62,574 bases of DNA from Bacteroidota bacterium. Lineage in GTDB: Bacteria > Bacteroidota > Bacteroidia > NS11-12g > UBA955. The translations under genes were made by a program, and so were the position numbers. Under the pieces are notes generated by a model. It was given only the letters and a program-made list of their open reading frames with translations, had not been told where the DNA came from and did not search any database. Below are positions 1 to 7,329 of this stretch, piece after piece; position 1 is the first letter of the stretch; the number at the start of each line of letters is the position of its first letter. The stretch lies in the NCBI GenBank assembly GCA_963169345.1, contig CAUJCT010000040.1, positions 1 through 62,574 of the forward strand, written 5' to 3'.

Positions 1-346
1 ATGAGTCTAATCCAACACTTGATAATAAAGTGTCTTTGCCATTCTGAAAATCAAGTAAGTTGTAAATGCCGGCTTTCGTGTTTAAAGTAATTTCACCGCC
101 TTTACTTGTTTTGACAATGACTGCAACTATGTCTACATTTACCTCAGTAAAATTGCCCGGAGCATCCGTCATTCTGACATTGTATGTTGCTTTGCCCGAA
201 CTTTGTCCCGAACCGTGATTCCTTAAATCGTCAATTTTATCGCAACCATTCATCAAAAATAAAATTGTGGTTAAAAGGATGCCACCCATCAACAGCTTAA
301 TCCAAATTAGACCGTTGAGTTCTTTAGATATCAGTTTTGACTTCAT
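1..346 (-). CDS. DUF4382 lipoprotein (partial, C-terminus outside window)
   Basis: The reading frame opens at an ATG at 346 and runs without a stop off the left edge, giving about 115 residues. It begins with a charged n-region, a hydrophobic stretch and a lipobox-like LMNGC, so it is probably an outer-membrane or periplasmic lipoprotein anchored at Cys35. After a Gly/Ser linker comes YNVRMTDAPGNFTEVNVDI, then LLDFQNGKDTLL, which I recognise as the start of the DUF4382 domain common in Bacteroidota lipoproteins. The molecular function of this family is not known to me. The gene is divergent from the small lipoprotein at 597; the 250 bases between them are very AT-rich and show no clear signal. 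Confidence 0.7.
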   Translation of the reverse strand, partial: MKSKLISKELNGLIWIKLLMGGILLTTILFLMNGCDKIDDLRNHGSGQSSGKATYNVRMTDAPGNFTEVNVDIVAVIVKTSKGGEITLNTKAGIYNLLDFQNGKDTLLSSVGLDS

Positions 347-596
347 AACGCTAAAATTAATTTGATTTCAATGTTTCTTTGCCTGAATCATGCCATAAAG
401 CTAAAGTGCAGATAATCAGTATAATGGGTAAGGGTGCATTGGTATTTTTTTCTTATTTTGAGAATTTCATTTTCAATTTTAATAAATTAGATAAATTTTA
501 ATGATTCCATGTATTAATAGATTAAATTTGAATATGTTAACATGGAGATAATTGGTTGATTTCTTTTAACAACTTATTTGTTTTTTTGTGTAAAAA

Positions 597-1160
597 ATGG
601 CCTCCAGGTATCTAGTACTTATAATTTGTTTTATCGCCCTGTCTTGTAATAACAGTTCAACGGTTCAAAATACTTCTGAATCATCTAGTGTAGATTCGGT
701 TAAATTGACCGACTTAAAAGATGATCCTTATGATACGATTTCAGAACCTGAAATAGATATGAACAATGAAATGGCTACTTATTTCGTCGTGATTGCCGAT
801 ACTTCCTATAATTACTTCAATTTGAGGTCGGTTTTAATTCAAACTGCCCGAAAACTTAAACTGGAAATCGACACTATGGACAGATTTTATAACAGTATAA
901 CCCGAAAAATTCAGTTGCCGGATGATTCAGAAGATGAAATTTATGCAGGAGAATATTTCCCCAGAAGATACAATTCTGAGAGTTTGTCTATCGAATATGC
1001 CAACCAATATCTGGACAACTTAAATGACTCGCTGATGGCTGGAATCATGGGAATATACGTTGAACAATCAGATGCTGAAAAGCGACTACAACAAATCAGA
1101 AAATACAATCCTAAGGCATTTGTAGTTAAATCAGAATTGTTTCAGGGATGTATGCACTAA
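597..1160 (+). CDS. Small exported lipoprotein with SPOR-like C-terminus, function unknown
   Basis: This encodes 187 residues. The N-terminus MASRYLVLIICFIALSCNNSS is a lipoprotein signal with the anchor Cys at residue 17, followed by a Ser/Thr-rich linker to about residue 55. The rest reads like a SPOR-type fold: YFVVIADTSY (a possible first strand), a helix-rich middle, then GIYVEQSDAEKRLQQIRKYNPKAFVVKSELF, which has the spacing of the second strand-helix-strand half. This assignment rests on pattern only. The gene is convergent with the pseudouridine synthase and the two stop codons overlap. Nothing indicates a pathway. Confidence 0.7.
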   Translation: MASRYLVLIICFIALSCNNSSTVQNTSESSSVDSVKLTDLKDDPYDTISEPEIDMNNEMATYFVVIADTSYNYFNLRSVLIQTARKLKLEIDTMDRFYNSITRKIQLPDDSEDEIYAGEYFPRRYNSESLSIEYANQYLDNLNDSLMAGIMGIYVEQSDAEKRLQQIRKYNPKAFVVKSELFQGCMH

Positions 1161-2191
1161 CTGTCAACCTGGTGGACATACATTCTGAGCTTATCCAATA
1201 CAGTTGAAAAATCTTCCGGTAAATCAACCTCAAAATCCATTTTTTGCCTGGAACCCGGGTGAATAAAGCCTAAAGTACGGGCATGTAAAGCCTGTCGTGG
1301 CATGATTTTAAAGCAGTTTTCTATAAATTGTTCGTATTTTGGAAGTTTGGATGATTTCAAAATCTTTAATCCTCCGTAAGATTCATCAGCAAAAAGTGGA
1401 TGTCCGAGATGCTTCATGTGAGCCCTTATCTGATGAGTTCTGCCGGTTTCCAGCTGACATTCCACCAAGGTGCAAAACCCAAATCTTTCTAAAACTTTAT
1501 AATGTGTCACTGCATGTTTACCGATTCCGGGGTCTTCAAATACAGCAGACAGGCGGCGATCTCGCGGGTCTCTGGCTAAATTGCCTCTGATTGTACCTTT
1601 ATCTTCTTTGACATCGCCCCAAACTAAGGCTGTATAAATTCGGCTGATTGTATGATCGTAAAATTGCTTGGCTAAAAAGACGAGAGCATCTTCAGTTTTA
1701 GCGACAAGCAGCAAGCCACTGGTATCTTTATCAATTCTGTGTACAAGGCCCGGACGCATTTCGTCTGAATATTCAGGCAAACCTTTGAAATGATACAACA
1801 GGGCATTTACCAATGTGCCGGTGTAGTTGTTGTAACCCGGATGTACCACCATCCCGGCTGCTTTATTGACTAATATTATCTGATCGTCTTCAAATACAAT
1901 TTCAATCGGAATATTTTCGGCAATAAGTTCAGGATTGCGGGGCGGATTTGGCAGTACCACCGTGATGACATCTCCAGGTTTAACCTGATAATTGCTCTTA
2001 ATAACCTTATCGTTTACCAGGACTGAGCCTATTTCAATGCCTTTCTGAACTTTTGTCCTCGTGGCATTCTCAATTCGCATGGTAACGAACTTGTCTAAGC
2101 GCATGGGCATCTGACCTTTATCCGCAATAAACCGATGATGCTCGTATAAATCTTGTTCTTCGTATATGTCTTCTTCTTCTTTCAATGCCAT
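1157..2191 (-). CDS. rluD: RluD-family 23S rRNA pseudouridine synthase
   Basis: This is a 344-residue RluA/RluD-type pseudouridine synthase, which isomerises uridines in 23S rRNA in the cytoplasm. An S4 RNA-binding domain spans about residues 28-90 (RLDKFV, then KPGDVITV). The catalytic domain carries HRIDKDTSG at 151-159, in which Asp154 is the expected nucleophile, followed by ARDPRDRR and the late TGRTHQIRAHMKHLGHP motif. Length and architecture match RluD. Which uridines it modifies cannot be read from the sequence, so the gene symbol is a family-level call. An N-terminal acidic tail of about 20 residues precedes the S4 domain. It is divergent from the isomerase at 2267. Confidence 0.9.
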   Translation of the reverse strand: MALKEEEDIYEEQDLYEHHRFIADKGQMPMRLDKFVTMRIENATRTKVQKGIEIGSVLVNDKVIKSNYQVKPGDVITVVLPNPPRNPELIAENIPIEIVFEDDQIILVNKAAGMVVHPGYNNYTGTLVNALLYHFKGLPEYSDEMRPGLVHRIDKDTSGLLLVAKTEDALVFLAKQFYDHTISRIYTALVWGDVKEDKGTIRGNLARDPRDRRLSAVFEDPGIGKHAVTHYKVLERFGFCTLVECQLETGRTHQIRAHMKHLGHPLFADESYGGLKILKSSKLPKYEQFIENCFKIMPRQALHARTLGFIHPGSRQKMDFEVDLPEDFSTVLDKLRMYVHQVDS

Positions 2192-2245
2192 GCAATATTA
2201 TAAAAAACGTATAGATTTTTTAGATAAAAATTCAACATTTATACG

Positions 2246-2253
2246 TATTTTCG
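2246..2253 (+). promoter_or_regulatory. Bacteroidota -7 box upstream of the isomerase gene
   Basis: TATTTTCG matches TAnnTTTG at seven of eight positions and ends 13 bases before the ATG at 2267. No convincing -33 TTG lies at the usual 19-21 base distance. Confidence 0.45.
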
Positions 2254-2266
2254 CGGCTTATAAATT

Positions 2267-3256
2267 ATGACACACATTACACATGAAATTGCACTCGGCA
2301 ACTTTTATCATCAGGTAAACTTTGCCTTAACTAACCATCATCCGCATGGTTTTAAAGCTTCTCAATTTTCTAACATCATTATTGGTGGTTTGGGTGGTTC
2401 CGGAATAGGTGGAAGAATTGCCAAAGCCTATTTTTCTGATAAAGCAACACTCCCAATCGAAGTTTACAGTGATTATTCTTTGCCGGCTTATGCCAGTAAA
2501 AACAGTCTGATGATACTGAGTTCTTATAGTGGTCTGACTGAGGAAACTCTTGCCATGTATGAAAAAGCAAAAGCTTTGGGAGCTACTATTATTTGTATCA
2601 CATCTGGTGGAACTTTGCTGGATTGGGCAAAAGAAGCGGGTATTCACTACTACATTGTCGAACAAGGTTATCAGCCACGCATGGCTATTGGTTTTTCGCT
2701 TACTTACAATCTCTTGATTTTAGGTGAATTATTTGGAATAGATGTGCAAACTGAATTAAAAGGACTTAAATCCGTTTATGAGAATACTGCTCAGGAACAA
2801 GCTGCAGCAAAAGAAATGCTTTCATTTTTTGAAAATCAACTGGACAATAAGTTCGTTATAGTTTCTGATACTGTAACGGAAGCGGTTGGTATCAGATTCT
2901 GCCAGCAAATTCAGGAAAATGCAAAAGTTGAAGCCTTTGTGAATGTGCTTCCAGAAGCCAACCACAATGTTTTTGAAACATATTACGGAAAGCTTCCAAG
3001 CAACTTTATATTCATGAACAGTTTAACCAACGACAGAAATATTGGCAGATTTGGTTATCTGAAACAACTGCTGGAAAAACAAGGTAACAAAGTTTACGAA
3101 CTCAATGTCCCTGGTGGAACTATCACCGAGATATACAGAACTATACACATGAACGACTGGTTCTCAATTTTCCTTTCTAATGTGAAAGGAGCAGATAATA
3201 TGACCGTTCCAAATATCAGCGGATTGAAAAATTTCCTGCTGACAATGAATGCTTAA
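2267..3256 (+). CDS. Bifunctional phosphoglucose/phosphomannose isomerase (SIS domain)
   Basis: This 329-residue protein belongs to the SIS-domain phosphoglucose/phosphomannose isomerase family, which interconverts glucose-6-P or mannose-6-P with fructose-6-P in the cytoplasm. Seen in the sequence: IIIGGLGGSGIGGRIAKAYF near residues 37-56 (phosphosugar-binding loop), SSYSGLTEETL (second sugar-phosphate loop), TSGGTLLDWA, and the C-terminal EANHNVFETY, which resembles the catalytic region conserved in the bifunctional archaeal and bacterial PGI/PMI enzymes. The length fits that family rather than classical ~550-residue Pgi. The next gene follows after six bases, so the two are probably cotranscribed although their chemistry is not obviously linked. 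Confidence 0.85.
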   Translation: MTHITHEIALGNFYHQVNFALTNHHPHGFKASQFSNIIIGGLGGSGIGGRIAKAYFSDKATLPIEVYSDYSLPAYASKNSLMILSSYSGLTEETLAMYEKAKALGATIICITSGGTLLDWAKEAGIHYYIVEQGYQPRMAIGFSLTYNLLILGELFGIDVQTELKGLKSVYENTAQEQAAAKEMLSFFENQLDNKFVIVSDTVTEAVGIRFCQQIQENAKVEAFVNVLPEANHNVFETYYGKLPSNFIFMNSLTNDRNIGRFGYLKQLLEKQGNKVYELNVPGGTITEIYRTIHMNDWFSIFLSNVKGADNMTVPNISGLKNFLLTMNA

Positions 3257-3262
3257 GATACA

Positions 3263-4282
3263 ATGAAACTCGTTACATATAAAAATCAGGATGAGATAGC
3301 CCGTTTGGGTATTTTGGTTGGTGACCGTATTCATGACGCTTCACTTAATAATAACAGACTGCCGGATAATATGGCAGCACTCTTAAATCAAGGTGAAAAA
3401 TGCATGGATGCTATGCGCGAACTTGAAAGATTAATTATGGAGGGCAAATCAGTAGACGCCGGATTGCAAATATCCGATGAAGTACTATTGGCTCCTGTTC
3501 CTAATCCTACAAGCTGCCGCGATGGATATGCTTTTCGTCAGCACGTAGCTTCTGCTAGAAGAAACAGAGGCGTACCTATGATTCCTGAATTCGACGAGTA
3601 TCCTATTATGTACTTTACCAATCACAATGCTATTCAAGGTCCCGGTGAGATTTGGTGTATGCCTGATCATTTTAACAAGCTCGATTTTGAACTAGAAATG
3701 GCGGTTGTTTTAGGCAAAAAAGGCAGAAATATAAAAGCTGAACAAGCTGATAGCTACATCGCTGGTTATATGATCATGAATGATATGAGCGCTCGCACAC
3801 TTCAGATGGAAGAAATGCTGCTCAATCTGGGGCCTGCAAAAGGTAAAGATTTTTCTACAGTTATTGGTCCTTACATGGTAACGCCTGATGAACTCATGAA
3901 TTTGAAAGTACCAGCTAAAACCAATCACACCGGTAATAATTTTAATCTTCAAATGAAATGCTGGGTCAATGGTGTGTTGGTGAGCGAAGGAAATACAGCA
4001 GATATGGACTGGACTTTTGCCGAAATTATTGAACGCTGCGCTTATGGTGTAGATGTTTATCCTGGTGATGTCATTGGCTCTGGTACTGTTGGAACAGGTT
4101 GCTTCCTCGAATTAAATGGTACTGGTCTCTTAAATGATAAAAATTTCAAACCACAATGGTTGCAAGCAAATGATGTGGTTGAAATGGAAATCACAGGTCT
4201 CGGTCGACTAAAAAATACCATTAAAGCAGTTGAAACTGATTTTTCAATTCTCAATTTGAAGAAAAAAACAGCTGTTTCCTAA
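3263..4282 (+). CDS. Fumarylacetoacetate hydrolase family protein
   Basis: This 339-residue protein is a fumarylacetoacetase-fold enzyme; family members hydrolyse or decarboxylate beta-diketo acids using a divalent metal. The C-terminal catalytic domain shows the metal-binding glutamates in FELEMAVVLGKKGRN (ExE pattern), then a conserved YMIMNDMSAR segment, DFSTVIGPYMV, and GDVIGSGTVGTGC. The N-terminal ~75 residues are the small FAH N-domain. The substrate cannot be deduced; annotations such as 2-keto-4-pentenoate hydratase or fumarylacetoacetase are both possible. No tyrosine-degradation gene is nearby. A terminator follows directly. Confidence 0.85.
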   Translation: MKLVTYKNQDEIARLGILVGDRIHDASLNNNRLPDNMAALLNQGEKCMDAMRELERLIMEGKSVDAGLQISDEVLLAPVPNPTSCRDGYAFRQHVASARRNRGVPMIPEFDEYPIMYFTNHNAIQGPGEIWCMPDHFNKLDFELEMAVVLGKKGRNIKAEQADSYIAGYMIMNDMSARTLQMEEMLLNLGPAKGKDFSTVIGPYMVTPDELMNLKVPAKTNHTGNNFNLQMKCWVNGVLVSEGNTADMDWTFAEIIERCAYGVDVYPGDVIGSGTVGTGCFLELNGTGLLNDKNFKPQWLQANDVVEMEITGLGRLKNTIKAVETDFSILNLKKKTAVS

Positions 4283-4308
4283 TAAAAAAGACTATTTTCA
4301 ATAAAACA

Positions 4309-4332
4309 GGGGATTTTAGGTCCCCTTTTTTT
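4309..4332 (+). terminator. Rho-independent terminator after the FAH-family gene
   Basis: GGGGA and TCCCC (4309-4313 and 4321-4325) form a GC-rich stem around a seven-base loop and are followed by an uninterrupted T run. It closes the isomerase/FAH unit. It lies just before the dprA promoter-like TTACTTTG at 4335-4342. Confidence 0.8.
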
Positions 4333-4352
4333 ATTTACTTTGCTCTTTAGGC

Positions 4353-5477
4353 ATGAGGAAAGTGGAAAAAGAAAGTTCAGAAGAAGATCTTATGTATTTG
4401 ATCTCTCTGACGATGGTAGCCGGTATAGGGCATTATTTGGCCAAATCTCTTTTGAGTTATTGTGGTAGCGCCAAAGCGGTTTTCAAAGAGAAAAAATATC
4501 TTCTCAAAAAAATCCCGGGAATAGGGGCTCTTACCGCCGAAAATATTGCACGTTTCAATGATTTTAAAGATGCTGAAGATGAAATTGAATTACTTAAAAA
4601 GCATCAGATACAAGCCATAACTTGTTTTGATAATCATTACCCGGTTAAACTGAAGGAAATAGAGGATAATCCTGTCGTGATTTATACCAAAGGTAGTCCT
4701 GATATCAATCGCAAAAGAATCTTGTCTATTGTTGGTACCCGCAATGCCACATCTTACGGTAAAAGTTTCACGGATGATTTGATATCAGCTCTCAAACCCT
4801 ATGATGTCATTGTCGTTAGTGGATTAGCAGCCGGCACTGATACCAATGTTCACAAAGCATGCATCAAAATGAATGTGCCAACTATTGGTGTATTGGGACA
4901 TGGATTCTCTACCGTTTATCCGGGTGCTAATCGCAAACTGGCTAATGAAATGATTCTAAATGGTGGACTTATCACTGAATTCAGATACCATACTCCGGGA
5001 AACAGAGAAAATTTTCCCAGACGAAACAGACTGGTGGCTGGGATGTCTGATGCTGTTATTGTCGTTGAAAGTGGTATTAGAGGTGGAAGTATGATTACTG
5101 CTGATCTTGCCAATCAGTACAACAGGGATGTATTTGCCTTGCCTGGAAAAATATCTGACAATTTCAGTGCAGGTTGTAACAGACTTATAAGTATTAATCA
5201 GGCTGGAATTATTGATTCAATTTCAGGTCTCATTCGACTGCTCGGATATGATGTACCCATTAATAATAAACCCTTGTTTAATCCCGATTTGTTTACTTCA
5301 TTAAACAGCAGTGAATCTATGATTGTCAAATGTCTTTCTGATGGTCAAAAGGGGATAGATCAATTGCATTATATGACGGAATTGCCAATGAGTCAGTTGT
5401 CATTTTTATTGTTGGATATGGAGTTCAAAGGCTTAATTAAAAACTATCCGGGCAAAGTGTATGCACTTAACAAATAA
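4353..5477 (+). CDS. dprA: DNA-processing protein DprA (Smf)
   Basis: This 374-residue cytoplasmic protein binds incoming single-stranded DNA and loads RecA during transformation. An N-terminal helix-hairpin-helix region (IPGIGALTAENIARF, about residues 50-65) precedes the Rossmann-type DprA domain. That domain shows LSIVGTRNATSYGK, VVSGLAAGTDTNVHKA, TIGVLGHGFSTVYPGANRKL and ENFPRRNRLVAGMSDAVIVVE, the classic DprA signature string. A winged-helix C-terminal domain (about 310-374) is present. A near-consensus -7 box (TTACTTTG) ends ten bases before the ATG, so the transcript leader must be very short. Presence of DprA does not by itself prove natural competence. Confidence 0.95.
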   Translation: MRKVEKESSEEDLMYLISLTMVAGIGHYLAKSLLSYCGSAKAVFKEKKYLLKKIPGIGALTAENIARFNDFKDAEDEIELLKKHQIQAITCFDNHYPVKLKEIEDNPVVIYTKGSPDINRKRILSIVGTRNATSYGKSFTDDLISALKPYDVIVVSGLAAGTDTNVHKACIKMNVPTIGVLGHGFSTVYPGANRKLANEMILNGGLITEFRYHTPGNRENFPRRNRLVAGMSDAVIVVESGIRGGSMITADLANQYNRDVFALPGKISDNFSAGCNRLISINQAGIIDSISGLIRLLGYDVPINNKPLFNPDLFTSLNSSESMIVKCLSDGQKGIDQLHYMTELPMSQLSFLLLDMEFKGLIKNYPGKVYALNK

Positions 5478-5537
5478 TATTTAACCTGTAAAAATGTAAT
5501 TCTCTCGAAACCCGTTATAAACATGTTCAATTTCGGT

Positions 5538-5545
5538 TATATTTG
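5538..5545 (+). promoter_or_regulatory. Exact TAnnTTTG -7 box for the M49 peptidase gene
   Basis: TATATTTG is a perfect match to the Bacteroidota -7 consensus. It ends ten bases before ATG 5556 and only four before the TTG at 5550, which supports the ATG as the true start. Confidence 0.55.
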
Positions 5546-5555
5546 AACTTTGAAT

Positions 5556-7295
5556 ATGAAAAAGTTATTCCTTACTCCGGTATTGGCACTGACACTTAAT
5601 GTGTTTGCTGCAAATCCTGTCGACTCAGTTGCTTTAAAATTATCTACATACAAATCGGTAAAACTGACTACTGATGTTTCTAAATTTTCAGTTGAAGAAA
5701 GGGAAGGTCTTAAGCTGCTTATGAAAGCTGCCGAAATGATGGATATTGCTTTTAGTCTGCAAGCTTGTGGCCCGATATTGGAAGCAGATACCATCACTGA
5801 TCCGGATGTCATCGCATTTAAAAAGATTAACTATGGACCCTGGGATCGTCTGGATGATAACAAGTCGTTTATAAAAGGGGTAGGACCAAAGCCAGCCGGC
5901 GCTAACTTCTATCCTGCTGATATGAGGAAAAGTGAATTCGACAGTCTGAATGACCCTAACAAAAACAGCCCCTATACAATTATTGTCAGAGAAGATGGTA
6001 AACTTAAAGTAATACCATACTCTGAAGCTTATCAGATGTATCTTCAGGAAGCAGCTAATTCGCTCATGATTGCTTCAAATTTCTTTAAAGATTCTCTTTT
6101 TAAAATATACCTCAAAAGCAGAGCTGAAGCTTTGATGTCTAATCAGTATGATGCAAGTGACAGAATCTGGCTCGACTTAAAAGACAATCAGTTTGACATT
6201 ATTATAGGTCCAATTGAAACCTATGAAGACAAATTGTTTGGTGTGAAAGCCTCTTTCGAAGCTTATGTTTTGGTTAAAGATATGGTTTGGAGCAAGAATC
6301 TTGAAAAATATATTGCTTATCTGCCTGAACTTCAAAAAGGATTGCCGGTAGACAACAAATACAAGGAAGAATTAGCCGGCTCCAGCTCTCAACTCAATGC
6401 CTATGATGTAATTTATTACGGTGGTGATTGTAATTCAGGTAGTAAAACAATTGCTGTGAATCTGCCAAATGATGAGCAAATCCAAAAAGAAAAAGGCACA
6501 AGAAGAAGTCAGTTTAAAAATGTCATCAAAGCTAAATTTGATTACATTATGCTTCCAATAGCCAATGCACTGGTAGTACCTGAGCAAAGAAAACATGTTA
6601 CATTTAACGCGTTTTTTTCGAATACAATGTTTCATGAAGTAGCCCATGGTTTAGGCGTTAAAAATACAGTGAATGGCAAAGGAACAGTACAGCAGGCACT
6701 TGGACCTTATTACAGTGCTTTGGAAGAAGGGAAAGCCGATATTCTGGGCTTGTACATGATCACTCAGCTTTATGATAAGAAAGTGTTGCAGGAAGGTGAA
6801 TTAATGGACTATTATGTGACCTTTATGGCTGGTATATTCAGATCTGTCAGATTTGGAGCTGCTTCAGCGCACGGACAAGCCAATATGATCCGATTCAATT
6901 ATTTCATGGAACAAGGTGCTTTTATACGTGATTCTAAAACTGGCTTGTATAAAGTTGATTTCGAAAAAATGAAAAAAGCAATGATCTCTCTTAGCGCTAT
7001 CATATTAAAACTGCAAGGGGATGGTGACCTGGATGGTGTTAAGAAGTTAATTGATGAAAAAGGTAAGATTTTACCTCAACTGCAAAACGATTTGGATAAA
7101 CTTACAAAGTTGAATATTCCGGTTGATTTAGTTTTCGAACAAGGTCCTGAAGTACTTGGTTTAAACATGCCTATGGAACCACAAAATGACCCAGGTAAAT
7201 CTGGCGGTAGTAAAAACAACTCACCAAAAGCACCAGAACAACCTGCTGCTCCACCTCAGCCAGTTCAACCTAAACAAGAAGATATTAAGAGATAA
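5556..7295 (+). CDS. Exported dipeptidyl-peptidase III-like (M49) zinc peptidase
   Basis: I take ATG 5556 rather than TTG 5550, because it begins a clean signal peptide (MKKLFLTPVLALTLNVFA). The protein is about 579 residues. The zinc site is HEVAH at about residues 360-364, with the second motif LEEGKADILGLY (EEGKAD at about 390-395) supplying the third ligand; this pair is typical of peptidase family M49. Most M49 enzymes have the hexapeptide HExxGH, whereas this one has the pentapeptide HExxH form. The C-terminus is Pro/Gln/Lys-rich from about residue 540 and looks disordered. It probably degrades peptides in the periplasm. The tail-specific protease follows after 34 bases. Confidence 0.8.
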   Translation: MKKLFLTPVLALTLNVFAANPVDSVALKLSTYKSVKLTTDVSKFSVEEREGLKLLMKAAEMMDIAFSLQACGPILEADTITDPDVIAFKKINYGPWDRLDDNKSFIKGVGPKPAGANFYPADMRKSEFDSLNDPNKNSPYTIIVREDGKLKVIPYSEAYQMYLQEAANSLMIASNFFKDSLFKIYLKSRAEALMSNQYDASDRIWLDLKDNQFDIIIGPIETYEDKLFGVKASFEAYVLVKDMVWSKNLEKYIAYLPELQKGLPVDNKYKEELAGSSSQLNAYDVIYYGGDCNSGSKTIAVNLPNDEQIQKEKGTRRSQFKNVIKAKFDYIMLPIANALVVPEQRKHVTFNAFFSNTMFHEVAHGLGVKNTVNGKGTVQQALGPYYSALEEGKADILGLYMITQLYDKKVLQEGELMDYYVTFMAGIFRSVRFGAASAHGQANMIRFNYFMEQGAFIRDSKTGLYKVDFEKMKKAMISLSAIILKLQGDGDLDGVKKLIDEKGKILPQLQNDLDKLTKLNIPVDLVFEQGPEVLGLNMPMEPQNDPGKSGGSKNNSPKAPEQPAAPPQPVQPKQEDIKR

Positions 7296-7329
7296 TTGGC
7301 ATAGTTTTTTCCCTAAAAATTATTATTAA

